In this document: positions 1-7,979 of the stretch, in pieces
How positions within the stretch are numbered: position 1 is the stretch's first letter
Layout of the letters: each line of letters begins with the position of its first letter
Assembly: GCA_946618745.1 (NCBI GenBank)
Contig: CAMOLN010000006.1
Location: forward strand, 1-14,410
Source of the DNA: an uncultured Alphaproteobacteria bacterium
GTDB lineage: Bacteria; Pseudomonadota; Alphaproteobacteria; RF32; CAG-239
Direction of reading: 5' to 3'
DNA length: 14,410 bases
Notes under the pieces: generated by a model
The model's database searches: none
The model's input: only the letters and a program-made list of their open reading frames with translations
What the model was told of the DNA's origin: nothing
Translations under genes and position numbers: made by a program

Positions 1-1218
1 GCTATTTTTACCGGCACCGTCAAAATTCTCTTTTCCTGAACATAAACGACCTTTGTAATCACATAAAATATAATAGTTTAGATTCAAATAACTGTCACAA
101 GAAGTTATAGGCTTCCCATCAACCATAGTCGAAAAATTATTATATCGTAATGCCCCATATTCTCGAACTAATTTTTTCTCCCACCGTTTTAGTATTCGCA
201 AATGTTTGCTCACATCAACTGCCAAATTTTTGTTTGAGCTTAAATCAATATCTTCGGCGCAAAGCATTGCCGACGAAGAATCTATCCTTTTGGTTGCTCC
301 GCGAAATTCATCTAAATAAAAACGGCGAATTTGTTTCAGTGATTTTGCTATAAAATCTTTTATTCTTTCTGGTTGAGTAAATAGTTTGCCCAGCTTAAAT
401 TTATTGCATATCATATCTTCAAAATCTGCAAATTTTTGCTTAGTTTTAGGATGTTTATTCAAAATTTTAATCAAAATTTCTACTTCTTCAAATGCTTTCA
501 TCACACTGGCATCATCCCAGTTTATACCATTCTTAAGCGGTATCTCTTCCCAAGCTCCGCAACTTTGCGGAGATAATCCTTGGATATACAAATAATGAAC
601 AAATCTCACCATTGTTTGCACAACATCATCCGGCAAATCTTGCCCTTTATTTAATCTTTTGCTGCTATACCTCGCTAAATATCTTAACAACTCACCATGC
701 GATTCTATTCTCTGATGCATTTTCCAACCGGAATCTCGGACCAAACTTCCATCATCAAGTTGCCAAAACACATGAGCCACACCTTTATTATAACAAGCAC
801 TTTGCGGATTCCTAAAAACACGATTAAATGCTCTGATTTCTGCGGCTTTGTTATAGGTTTTAGCCCATTCAACCAACCCTTCCCATAATTCTTTTCTATA
901 CTTATCCTCTACCAATGGCACCATTCCCATATGATCGCGCGGCCATTTTCTAATCATATGCTTTGCCGCAACCCCAAAAGTAACACTGGGAATATGATTA
1001 TAAAACCTTAAATCAAAAACACCTTTTTTCTCGCTTAATTCGAACAACTTCTTAAAACTATCCTTCGTCAAATCTTTTTGCAAAAAATCCGCTATTTCTT
1101 TATTATTCGCAATAAAACAAACCTTTTTTCCATCATTTGCCCGATGCCAAATCTTCGTAATATTATTTTCATAATCAGCTGCAAAATTTATTACCTTTAA
1201 AGTATCTTTTTTATTCAT
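1..1218 (-). CDS. GH15 / phosphorylase-kinase-like (alpha/alpha)6 protein, C-terminus cut by window edge
   Basis: The reverse frame is open for 406 codons from an ATG at 1218 to base 1 with no stop, so the C-terminus lies outside the window. The ATG is preceded by GGGAG (1226-1230) at a good distance. No signal peptide is visible, so the protein is probably cytoplasmic. Several blocks resemble glucoamylase (GH15) and phosphorylase kinase alpha-chain helical barrels. They are KWPRDHM at 91-97 (the WPRD substrate-site loop), CGAWEEIP at 220-227 followed by a helix (the WE general-acid region), IDSSSAML at 312-319, and YGALRYNNF at 354-362 (the GG.RY-like motif). These fit a glycosidase acting on alpha-glucans or an oligosaccharide, or a non-catalytic sugar-binding relative. 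The match is by eye and distant, and the second catalytic glutamate would lie beyond the edge. It is divergent from a LysR-type gene. Confidence 0.6.
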   Translation of the reverse strand, partial: MNKKDTLKVINFAADYENNITKIWHRANDGKKVCFIANNKEIADFLQKDLTKDSFKKLFELSEKKGVFDLRFYNHIPSVTFGVAAKHMIRKWPRDHMGMVPLVEDKYRKELWEGLVEWAKTYNKAAEIRAFNRVFRNPQSACYNKGVAHVFWQLDDGSLVRDSGWKMHQRIESHGELLRYLARYSSKRLNKGQDLPDDVVQTMVRFVHYLYIQGLSPQSCGAWEEIPLKNGINWDDASVMKAFEEVEILIKILNKHPKTKQKFADFEDMICNKFKLGKLFTQPERIKDFIAKSLKQIRRFYLDEFRGATKRIDSSSAMLCAEDIDLSSNKNLAVDVSKHLRILKRWEKKLVREYGALRYNNFSTMVDGKPITSCDSYLNLNYYILCDYKGRLCSGKENFDGAGKNS

Positions 1219-1225
1219 CAATTTT

Positions 1226-1253
1226 CTCCCGACACTACAAACAACTTATTATA
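1226..1253 (-). promoter_or_regulatory. -10 box and ribosome binding site of the GH15-like gene
   Basis: On the reverse strand a perfect TATAAT lies at 1253-1248, about 20 bases upstream of the GGGAG ribosome binding site (1230-1226). The -35 region is only a T-rich stretch (weak), so an activator may be needed. The divergent LysR-type gene is an obvious candidate for that role, which is inference. Confidence 0.5.
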
Positions 1254-1334
1254 CCTGCCCATCATCTAAAAAAAACTTAATTTTATCCTTAAGCGTGTAA
1301 TTAAAAAAAAATATAACTTAAAAATTGTATAAAC

Positions 1335-1417
1335 TTGTTGCATTTTAAAATTATTTTGTTATAATTTCTGCAGTTAGTTGTTAATTTCTTATACATGCGG
1401 ATAATGATTGAATGGAG
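1335..1417 (+). promoter_or_regulatory. Promoter and ribosome binding site of the LysR-type gene
   Basis: TGTTATAAT at 1357-1365 is an exact extended -10 (TGn plus TATAAT). A poor -35, TTGCAT at 1338-1343, lies 16 bases upstream. GGAG at 1414-1417 is 7 bases before the ATG at 1425 and decides the start over the earlier in-frame ATG at 1395, which has no ribosome binding site. Confidence 0.5.
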
Positions 1418-1424
1418 AATTAAT

Positions 1425-2309
1425 ATGCTAAATAAAAAGGACTTGGCTAATCTTGAAGGACTTTTTATGTTATATGCCGTTAAAACAAATGATGGAAAAG
1501 TTATGGCGGCAAAAAAAATGAACACTTCCATCGATACTTTAAATAAATATCTTGATATCCTAGAACGAGAACTCGGATCACCGCTTATCACTGTGAATGA
1601 TCGCCGTTGTTCGCTTACTGATTTTGGTGAAAAAGCTTTTTCGATTGCCGAACAAATCATAAGCAATCTCAACCAAATATCCTATCTTAGAGAACGAGAA
1701 AAAGCTATCAAAGGCGAAGTTCGTATTGCTTGCGATCGTTGCATTAAAAACATCTTGAGTTTCAATTATCTGGAAAAGTTTTTCAATAAATATTCCGATA
1801 TATCTTTATCCATAGATATTTGCGATTCCTTGCAAAATCTCAAGTGCTCTCCCTATGATTTATATTTAAGTTATGACTTTCTTCCTGATAACAATTTAGT
1901 TATAATTGCATCAAAAGACAGTCCTTGCGGATTCTTTGCCTCAACCGAATACCTCTCTACCCGCCCTCAACCGCAAAATATTGAAGATATTCTTTTGCAC
2001 CACCGACTTATTCTAAACCGCTGTTGGCTCAGCTATATCCAAAATCAATGCCTCAATTTGCAATATCCTTCCAAAGATCCTTGTTTAACCAACAGCCATA
2101 TTATTGTCAGTGATATGGTTAATGCTAATGGCGGTATCGGTATTCTTCCCTTAAAACTGGCACAAAAATCGCCTAAATTGATTTTCCTTAACCAAATAAA
2201 ATGTGATTTTAATACCAAAGCCTACCTTATTTCACACAAAGAAACCAAAGACCTTCCTCGCATTCGCGTGGTAATTGATTACTATAAAAATCTGCTTAAA
2301 TCGGTTTAA
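1425..2309 (+). CDS. LysR-type transcriptional regulator
   Basis: A 294-residue protein of usual LysR-family length. Residues 1 to about 60 form a winged helix-turn-helix: a hydrophobic first helix (LEGLFMLYAV), then a segment like the LysR recognition helix (AAKKMNTSIDTLNKYLDILE) and the wing with LTDFGEKAF, a variant of the LT.AG..... motif. A long linker helix follows. The rest (about 95-294) resembles the periplasmic-binding-like effector domain, ending in the typical short helix. The ATG at 1425 is preferred because GGAG stands 7 bases upstream. The gene is divergent from the GH15-like gene, the classical arrangement for a LysR regulator and its target. The effector cannot be read from the sequence. 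Its stop is 2 bp from the stop of convergent tolB. Confidence 0.8.
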   Translation: MLNKKDLANLEGLFMLYAVKTNDGKVMAAKKMNTSIDTLNKYLDILERELGSPLITVNDRRCSLTDFGEKAFSIAEQIISNLNQISYLREREKAIKGEVRIACDRCIKNILSFNYLEKFFNKYSDISLSIDICDSLQNLKCSPYDLYLSYDFLPDNNLVIIASKDSPCGFFASTEYLSTRPQPQNIEDILLHHRLILNRCWLSYIQNQCLNLQYPSKDPCLTNSHIIVSDMVNANGGIGILPLKLAQKSPKLIFLNQIKCDFNTKAYLISHKETKDLPRIRVVIDYYKNLLKSV

Positions 2310-2311
2310 TT

Positions 2312-3625
2312 CTATGGCAACAATGGCGACCAAGCCGGATCCGATGCATCAGCCGGAGTAATAATTTGACGTTCGTTATATCCGGTCAAATCAATTGAAT
2401 ATAATTTAACCGGCGGAGTAGAACGACCAGTCCCCCTATCTTGTCTGAAATACATCAAAACACGACCGTTTGGTGACCAAGTCGGCCCTTCTACCAAATA
2501 TCCCGATGCCAACAATCTCTCTCCCGTTCCATCCGGATACATTACCCCGATATAAAATTGTCCGTTAGCCATTTTAGTAAAAGCAATATAATCTCCTCGC
2601 GGCGACCAAACCGGTGTAGCATATCTTCCCGTTCCGAAACTTATTCTTTTAGCATCAGAACCGTCAGCATTCATCACATACAGTTGTTGATTACCGCCTC
2701 TGTCAGAATTAAATACAATTTGACTTCCGTCCGGCGAATAACTCGGACTGGTATCAATCGCTCTGCCATAAGTTAATTGTTTATTCTTTCGAGTTTTCAA
2801 ATCCATTTCATATATATTTGTCTTGCCGCCTGAAGCATAAGACAACAAAATCTTTGAGCTGTCCGGCGAGAAACGCGGCGCAAAGGTCATGCCCGGAAAA
2901 TTACCCAACAGCATTCTTTGTCCTGATTCAATATCTAATAAATATACTCTTGGCGAATTATTTGCATACGACATATAAGTAATTTTTTGTAAGTTAGGCG
3001 AAAAACGCGGAGTCAAAGCCATTGATGAACCATCGGTTAAAAACTTATGATTTTCTCCATCCTGATCCATAATTGCCAAGCGTTTAATTCTTCTCGTCGC
3101 CGGTCCCGATTCGGAAACATAAACTATACGAGTATCAAAATATCCTTTTTCTCCGGTTAAATGTTCATAAATTGTATCGGCAATAACATGAGCGATTCGC
3201 CGCCAATTATCTTTTGTAGTAGTATAAGATTGTCCGGCGACCTGATTTTCACCATACACATCCCACAATCTGAACGACACTTTCAACTGTCCGTTTTCTG
3301 CTTCTTCAATAGCGCTTTGCACCAAAGCCTGAGCTTTGATAGCCTTCCAATCTATAAATTCCGGCTCTTGGCTCATTGAAGAAAATTCTTGAATGTAACT
3401 ATCCTCGTCAATAATTCTGAACAAACCGGATCTTTCCAAATCCGCCTCAACAACCTTGCGAATTTTATTTCCTTGTTGTCCGATAAAAAATCCGTCATGA
3501 ATCATCTCCGGTATAGCTATCGGCATCGGATCACGCATCGCACCGCTGACATCTATCGCTAAATCGGCTTTAGCGGGAATTGCAAATAACAACACGGCAA
3601 AAAAAGCAAAAATTTTGGTTTTCAT
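2312..3625 (-). CDS. tolB: Tol-Pal system periplasmic protein TolB
   Basis: A 437-residue periplasmic protein of the Tol-Pal complex, which keeps the outer membrane attached during division and interacts with Pal. The signal peptide is basic then hydrophobic ([20 protein letters not shown]), with cleavage before DLAIDVSG. An N-terminal alpha/beta domain of about 150 residues (ending ...[17 protein letters not shown]) precedes a beta-propeller of PD40 repeats marked by [25 protein letters not shown] and [10 protein letters not shown]. It ends in PAWSPLLP, like other TolB proteins. An upstream ATG exists at 3634, but AAAGGA at 3640-3635 is correctly spaced (9 bases) only for the ATG at 3625. 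The usual neighbours tolQ, tolR, tolA and pal are absent here. Confidence 0.95.
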   Translation of the reverse strand: MKTKIFAFFAVLLFAIPAKADLAIDVSGAMRDPMPIAIPEMIHDGFFIGQQGNKIRKVVEADLERSGLFRIIDEDSYIQEFSSMSQEPEFIDWKAIKAQALVQSAIEEAENGQLKVSFRLWDVYGENQVAGQSYTTTKDNWRRIAHVIADTIYEHLTGEKGYFDTRIVYVSESGPATRRIKRLAIMDQDGENHKFLTDGSSMALTPRFSPNLQKITYMSYANNSPRVYLLDIESGQRMLLGNFPGMTFAPRFSPDSSKILLSYASGGKTNIYEMDLKTRKNKQLTYGRAIDTSPSYSPDGSQIVFNSDRGGNQQLYVMNADGSDAKRISFGTGRYATPVWSPRGDYIAFTKMANGQFYIGVMYPDGTGERLLASGYLVEGPTWSPNGRVLMYFRQDRGTGRSTPPVKLYSIDLTGYNERQIITPADASDPAWSPLLP

Positions 3626-3634
3626 TTTCAACAT

Positions 3635-3687
3635 CCTTTAATGGCAAAAAGTTATTTTGATAATAACGATGATTTATTAAAAATCAA
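3635..3687 (-). promoter_or_regulatory. Candidate tolB promoter and ribosome binding site
   Basis: On the reverse strand TTGATT (3687-3682) and TATTAT (3665-3660) are separated by 16 bases, upstream of AAAGGA (3640-3635). This gives tolB its own short leader and fits transcription as a single gene. Confidence 0.4.
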
Positions 3688-3695
3688 TTAGCTTC

Positions 3696-3754
3696 TTGAC
3701 AATTATGAGCAGATTTATAAACTATTATTATTGCAATCTACTGATAAAAAAGGA
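3696..3754 (+). promoter_or_regulatory. Candidate promoter and ribosome binding site of the binding-lipoprotein gene
   Basis: A perfect -35 TTGACA lies at 3696-3701. The best -10 at legal spacing is TAAACT (3718-3723, 16 bases). TATAAA at 3716-3721 is a closer match but only 14 bases away. AAGGA at 3750-3754 sits 9 bases before the ATG at 3764 and decides that start over the upstream in-frame ATG at 3731. Confidence 0.4.
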
Positions 3755-3763
3755 AACAACATC

Positions 3764-4861
3764 ATGAAAAAATATTTATTGGCATTATGCGTAGTTTTGG
3801 GTTTAACTGCTTGCGGAGATAAAGCTAACGAACAAGCAACCAACGATAAACCGGTTGTGAAAATCGGAGTAAGTTTACCATTATCAGGAAATATGGCTTT
3901 TATGGGAAATGTTGCTAAAGAAGCTGTGTTAATGGACTTTGAAAAGTGGAAAAATAAAGATACCAAATATCGCTATGAACTTGTTATTGAAGATGATGGT
4001 TTTGAACCCAGAAAAATAGCAACAGCCGGCAATAAACTTATAAATTTAGACCACGTTAATGCAATTATTTCATTTTTAGATCAACCAGCTTATTATTATT
4101 TTAATCAAGCAACAGAAAAACATTTTATTCATATGACTTGTTCTTGGGGGGATGATTTATCTGATGGTATATATAATTTTAATAATATTACATCCCATGC
4201 AGAAGTAGCAAAAAAATTAGTTGGATATATGAAAAAAATAGGTGTTAAGCGTATAGGATATGTTTCGCAAAACAATAAAGGTCCGATCCATTTAATGAAT
4301 AATATGAAAAGAGAATTGCAAGCGGCCGGAATAGAGTTGGTTTGGGAGGAAACCTTCAATATTGGAAACAAAGATTACAGAATGTTCTTGGCTAAAGTAG
4401 AAAATAAACCGGTAGATGTGATTATGTCGGTATTGTTAGTTCAGGATTTGTATGCTTTTACAAAACAAAAAAATGAAATGGGAATAAAAACACCTTTAAC
4501 AACTGTTGATTATTTTGAAGACCACGATAACAAGAATATATTTAATGGTTATTTTTATGCGATATCTTCAAAAGGAGATGAAAATTTTGGAAAAGCTATT
4601 AAAGAAAGAACCGGTTCAAATGATAAGGCTTGCGTTGCTAATACATACGATAATCTTGATTTATTAATTTGGGCATATGAAAACGCTAAAAGTGAAGAAG
4701 GTAAAATTCCGACGACAGAAAGTGTTTCGGAAACATTACACAAAGTAAAGAATAAAATAGGAAGTATTGGTAAAATTTCTGTTATGAGTAATGGTCATAT
4801 AGAATCGCCAGCTCACTTAAGAAAAATTATTGATGGTCAACCGGTTGACATTGAAGAATAG
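3764..4861 (+). CDS. Orphan type 1 periplasmic binding lipoprotein (Leu/Ile/Val-binding-like)
   Basis: A 365-residue exported protein. The N-terminus MKKYLLALCVVLGLTAC is a lipoprotein signal with lipobox LTAC, so Cys17 is the predicted lipidated residue. The mature part begins VKIGVSLPLSGNMAFMG, the first strand and ligand loop of the Peripla_BP_6 family. The alternating alpha/beta pattern includes KRIGYVSQNN at the start of the second lobe. The family captures amino acids, amides or similar small ligands for ABC importers, and some members are receptors. No permease or ATPase gene adjoins it, so the partner is elsewhere or absent. Its codons lean more strongly to A/T than those of ruvX just downstream, possibly a sign of different origin. 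It probably shares a transcript with ruvX, which starts 5 bases after its stop. Confidence 0.8.
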   Translation: MKKYLLALCVVLGLTACGDKANEQATNDKPVVKIGVSLPLSGNMAFMGNVAKEAVLMDFEKWKNKDTKYRYELVIEDDGFEPRKIATAGNKLINLDHVNAIISFLDQPAYYYFNQATEKHFIHMTCSWGDDLSDGIYNFNNITSHAEVAKKLVGYMKKIGVKRIGYVSQNNKGPIHLMNNMKRELQAAGIELVWEETFNIGNKDYRMFLAKVENKPVDVIMSVLLVQDLYAFTKQKNEMGIKTPLTTVDYFEDHDNKNIFNGYFYAISSKGDENFGKAIKERTGSNDKACVANTYDNLDLLIWAYENAKSEEGKIPTTESVSETLHKVKNKIGSIGKISVMSNGHIESPAHLRKIIDGQPVDIEE

Positions 4862-4866
4862 AATCA

Positions 4867-5331
4867 ATGCTAATGGAAATACGTGAATTTAAATCGTTAT
4901 TGCCCAAGGGTAAGGCTGTTTTGGGGTTTGATTATGGCGAAAAGCGTTTGGGCGTCGCCGTATCTGACCTGTTGTTGCTGACAGCTAATCCCCTAACTAT
5001 TATCCAACGCACCTCTTGGGATAAAGATTTGGCCCAGATTAAAAAAATTATAGCGGAAAAAGAAGTCGGCGGTTTGGTTTTTGGTTTGCCTTTGCAGATG
5101 AATGGCGAAAAAGGCGAAACTGTCGCCAAAGTTGAACAATTTACCTCAAAATTAGCAAAAGAAATTGACCTGCCCTACATCTTTTGGGATGAACGTTTGT
5201 CTTCCAAAGCCGTAGAAAATTTCCTCATCTCCGAAGTGGATATGTCACGTGCCAAACGCAAACAAAAACTCGATGCAAATGCCGCCGCTTACATTTTACA
5301 AGGTTTTTTAGACGCTCTTGCATATTGCTGA
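4867..5331 (+). CDS. ruvX: RuvX/YqgF putative pre-16S rRNA nuclease
   Basis: A 154-residue RNase H-fold protein of the usual size for YqgF/RuvX, which takes part in maturing the 5' end of 16S rRNA. Visible family motifs are GFDYGEKRLGVAVSD at 20-34 with catalytic Asp22, VFGLPLQMNGEKG near residues 72-84, the WDERLSS motif, and the C-terminal DANAAAYIL block carrying the last acidic residue. The start may be the ATG at 4867 or 4873. Neither has a strong ribosome binding site, but the GAAGAATAG at the end of the preceding gene and the 5-base gap suggest translational coupling. The last 43 bp overlap the end of the convergent amidase gene. Confidence 0.93.
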   Translation: MLMEIREFKSLLPKGKAVLGFDYGEKRLGVAVSDLLLLTANPLTIIQRTSWDKDLAQIKKIIAEKEVGGLVFGLPLQMNGEKGETVAKVEQFTSKLAKEIDLPYIFWDERLSSKAVENFLISEVDMSRAKRKQKLDANAAAYILQGFLDALAYC

Positions 5332-6020
5332 GCAACATTAATCAAAACCTCTCTAAAATCTTTCGGTTCCTTAAAATTTCCAATTATCTGCGGCAATTTT
5401 TTTTCCATACCCCAAACATCTTCTTCATAAGCTATATTCTTTGGCAAAAAATGCCGACAAAAAGCCAGCTTTGCCGCTGCTAAATCACTTGTATCATAAC
5501 CTATTGTTTGCAACAATTCTTTTTCATCTTGTTTTTGAACACTGTATTTAAATGATTTATCATACCACAATCCGAAACCTGCACCAGCCAGTTCCTCCCA
5601 AAAAAATTCCTTCCCCGGATCAGCCTTGCGAGCCGGCGCAACATCCGAATGTCCGATAATATTCTGCGGTTGAATTTTATATTTTTTAACTAACCTTTGC
5701 AATAAGGCAATCAACGCCTCTTTTTGCGCTTTGGGATATGGCTTTTGCCCTAAAGTCGGCGACGATAATTCAATGCCGATAGAATGAGAATTTATATCAT
5801 TTTTTCCCTGCCAAGAAGAAACTCCGGCATGCCAAGCCCTGTGTCTTTCCGCAACAATTTGCCAAACTTCACCGCCCTCATCTATCAAATAATGCGAACT
5901 TACTCTGTGTTCTCTGAAAGAATTTACCACACTTTGCGGCGTGCAGGCCGTGCTATGAATAACTATCATATCAATTTTGCATTTACGCTCATCATAAAAA
6001 GGCAACAACTTTCTTCGCAT
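5289..6020 (-). CDS. AmpD/AmiD-type N-acetylmuramoyl-L-alanine amidase with peptidoglycan-binding tail
   Basis: A 243-residue zinc amidase of the Amidase_2/PGRP fold, which cuts the bond between MurNAc and L-Ala. Expected residues are present: His22 in VIHST, His124 in GHSDVAPARKADPG, Asp134 as third zinc ligand, Lys132, and Glu84 in GIELSS. WHAGVS at 63-68 is also typical. The C-terminal 80 residues (LQTIGYDTSDLAAAKLAF, then CRHF) match the small peptidoglycan-binding helical domain found in AmiD. No signal peptide or lipobox is seen, so the protein may work in the cytoplasm on recycled anhydro-muropeptides like AmpD, despite its AmiD-like layout. It is last in the pyk-deoB-pgeF operon. The GAGGG ribosome binding site lies inside the end of pgeF, 2 bp between genes. 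Confidence 0.9.
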   Translation of the reverse strand: MRRKLLPFYDERKCKIDMIVIHSTACTPQSVVNSFREHRVSSHYLIDEGGEVWQIVAERHRAWHAGVSSWQGKNDINSHSIGIELSSPTLGQKPYPKAQKEALIALLQRLVKKYKIQPQNIIGHSDVAPARKADPGKEFFWEELAGAGFGLWYDKSFKYSVQKQDEKELLQTIGYDTSDLAAAKLAFCRHFLPKNIAYEEDVWGMEKKLPQIIGNFKEPKDFREVLINVAQQYARASKKPCKM

Positions 6021-6022
6021 TT

Positions 6023-6784
6023 TTATTCCCTCATAACTATTGCTGACAGCTGCGCAGCAAATCCGCCGTTTGCTTTAACCGTTCCTTTATGCGTAAATCT
6101 TCTGAAACTGTAATATTCATCCTCATTTGCATAAGTATCACAACCCGATGCCTCTACATTTTTAATCCCGTAATTTTTCAATCTGTCTATGCAAAAACAC
6201 TCTAAATCAAATTGAAAATGCTTGTCTTTTTTGCACACAAAATACTTTTCATAATTTTTATCTTTAGCCGTAAAAGTCTGATAAAAAACATCATCAACTT
6301 CATAAGAGTCTTGAGCAATGCACGGACCCACCGCCGCCGTAATATTATGCAAATCTGCGCCTTTTTTAATCATTAAATCTATCGTATTTTCAATCACACC
6401 TTTCAAAGCCCCCCGCCATCCGGCATGAGCCGCTCCGATAACATTATTTTGCTTATCTTCCAACAAAACCGGCGCACAATCTGCCGTCCGCAAACCCAAA
6501 ATTATATTCGGCTTATCAGTTACCATCCCATCACCGGTTAATTCAAACCTTGACGGATGCTCAATATAAAAAACTTCTGCGCTTACTCCTTGATTCAATA
6601 ACGCTAAATCTTTTTTTTCCAAATTAAAAAATTTTGCAATCAAACCTAAATTCTGAGCCAGTTCTTCTTCATTGGCACAACCTTTCGGACTGACATTTAA
6701 TCCGGCAAATTCCCCTTTGCTCACTCCGCCTTTTCGTCCGAAAAAGCAATGTTTATTTTGCAAATTAGGAGCTGTCCAACTCAT
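6023..6784 (-). CDS. pgeF: PgeF/YfiH-family protein (FAMIN-like) lacking the first metal-site histidine
   Basis: A 253-residue protein of the multicopper-oxidase-like/DUF152 family. Bacterial members include PgeF (YfiH), which prevents L-Ser misincorporation into peptidoglycan precursors, and enzymes with purine nucleoside phosphorylase and adenosine deaminase activity. Family blocks are FGRKGGVSKGEFAGLN (15-30), GLRTADCAPVLLED (97-110), AAHAGWRGALKG (118-129) and VGPCI. Metal ligands Cys103 and His120 are present. The first ligand, normally in a QVHG/QVHS motif, is Val67 within NQGVSAEV. The spacing is exact for E. coli YfiH His71-Cys107-His124 (36 and 17 residues, here Val67-Cys103-His120), so activity may be altered. 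The start codon overlaps the deoB stop in ATGA, indicating coupling. Confidence 0.9.
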   Translation of the reverse strand: MSWTAPNLQNKHCFFGRKGGVSKGEFAGLNVSPKGCANEEELAQNLGLIAKFFNLEKKDLALLNQGVSAEVFYIEHPSRFELTGDGMVTDKPNIILGLRTADCAPVLLEDKQNNVIGAAHAGWRGALKGVIENTIDLMIKKGADLHNITAAVGPCIAQDSYEVDDVFYQTFTAKDKNYEKYFVCKKDKHFQFDLECFCIDRLKNYGIKNVEASGCDTYANEDEYYSFRRFTHKGTVKANGGFAAQLSAIVMRE

Positions 6785-7968
6785 AAAAACGATACCCCTT
6801 TATCAAGTTTTAACCCTAAAACATCTGCCACTGTCTGCCCGATATCGGCAAAAGTTTTTCGTTTTCCTGCATCTTTTGCCTTAACCTTATGACCAAACAT
6901 CAAAACCGGCACTTGTTCTCTGGTATGATCTGTTCCTTTTGCTGTCGGATCATTTCCGTGATCAGCGCAAATAAAAGCCACATCATCATCTTTGAGTTGC
7001 GCAACAAATTCAGGCAACATCTTATCAAAATCTTCCAAAGCTTTTGCATACCCTTTCACATCTCTGCGATGTCCATACAGCATATCAAAATCCACAAAAT
7101 TAGTAAAAATCAAACTTCCGTCTTCGGCTTCTCGCATTGCTTCAAAAGTTTTTTCCCACAATGCCGGATGTCCTGAAGCCGCCTTTTTTTCAACCACTCC
7201 GCAACCGGCAAAAATATCATAAATCTTTCCCACCGCAATAACCTTGTGACCATTTTCTTTGGCCACATCAAGCAAAGTCGGTGCTATCGGCGGAACCGAA
7301 TAATCATGACGATTTCCCGTTCTCACAAATTCTCCTGCCTTTTCACCTATAAACGGTCTGGCTATCACTCTGGCAATATGATACGGCTTAACTTCTTCAT
7401 ACACAATCTGACATAAATCATACAACTTTTGCAAACCGAAATATTTTTCATGCGCTGCAATCTGAAAATTGCTGTCCGCCGAAGTATAACCTATCGGCAT
7501 ACCTGTTTTTATATGTTCTTCACCCAATTCCTGAATTATCACTGTTCCTGAGGCAGCCTTATTTCCTAAAAAACCTTTTATTCCGGCTCTTTTACATATC
7601 TTGTCCAACAGCTCTGACGGAAAAGAAGGATAATCCGGCCTAAAATATCCCCACGATTCCAAAACCGGCACTCCGGCAATTTCCCAATGTCCGGAAGTTG
7701 TATCTTTTGCCGAACTTATTTCTACACAATGCCCATATACTGATGGCAAATCAACCTTGGCCTCCTCTTCCGAAACTTTACGATTGTTTTCGCTTGCCGC
7801 ATTAGCAGCTTTTAGCAAACCCAATTTAACCAAATTAGGAATTTTTATCTCCGGAAAGCTATCAACAATATGCCCGAAAGTATCAGCACCTTCATCTCCG
7901 AAATCTTTTGCATCGGGAGCACCTCCGATTCCAAAAGAATCCATCATTAAAATTATTGCTCTTGCCAT
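6781..7968 (-). CDS. deoB: Phosphopentomutase
   Basis: A 395-residue cytoplasmic manganese enzyme of the alkaline phosphatase superfamily. It interconverts (deoxy)ribose-1-phosphate and (deoxy)ribose-5-phosphate, feeding nucleoside sugars into central metabolism. The metal-binding Asp10 lies in MMDSFGIGG, the phospho-threonine loop in KDTTSGHWEIAG (88-99), the C-terminal metal site in NFVDFDMLYGHRRD and ADHGNDPTAKGTDHTRE. Length fits the family. A longer frame runs up to 8025, but the ATG at 7968 is chosen: it begins the conserved MARAIILMMD, and AAGG (7980-7977), overlapping the pyk stop codon, is 8 bases upstream. Only 11 bases separate it from pyk, and it overlaps pgeF by 4 bp, so the operon reads pyk-deoB-pgeF-amidase. 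Confidence 0.96.
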   Translation of the reverse strand: MARAIILMMDSFGIGGAPDAKDFGDEGADTFGHIVDSFPEIKIPNLVKLGLLKAANAASENNRKVSEEEAKVDLPSVYGHCVEISSAKDTTSGHWEIAGVPVLESWGYFRPDYPSFPSELLDKICKRAGIKGFLGNKAASGTVIIQELGEEHIKTGMPIGYTSADSNFQIAAHEKYFGLQKLYDLCQIVYEEVKPYHIARVIARPFIGEKAGEFVRTGNRHDYSVPPIAPTLLDVAKENGHKVIAVGKIYDIFAGCGVVEKKAASGHPALWEKTFEAMREAEDGSLIFTNFVDFDMLYGHRRDVKGYAKALEDFDKMLPEFVAQLKDDDVAFICADHGNDPTAKGTDHTREQVPVLMFGHKVKAKDAGKRKTFADIGQTVADVLGLKLDKGVSFL

Positions 7969-7979
7969 TGCTTTTACCT

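Noticed and set aside
150..888. Several short plus-strand reading frames
   Set aside because: They lie opposite the long continuous reverse-strand GH15-like gene, lack ribosome binding sites and have no protein-like features.
1275..1293. CTTAA...TTAAG inverted repeat between the divergent genes
   Set aside because: Only 5 bp of A/T-rich stem; expected by chance in such sequence and not a convincing operator.
1301..1672. Reverse-strand 123-residue reading frame
   Set aside because: It overlaps the LysR DNA-binding domain antisense and its C-terminal part is translated intergenic A/T sequence.
2350..3200. Repeated short motif (roughly SPDG codons) seen at intervals of about 130 bases
   Set aside because: Explained by the beta-propeller repeats of TolB and not a DNA repeat element.
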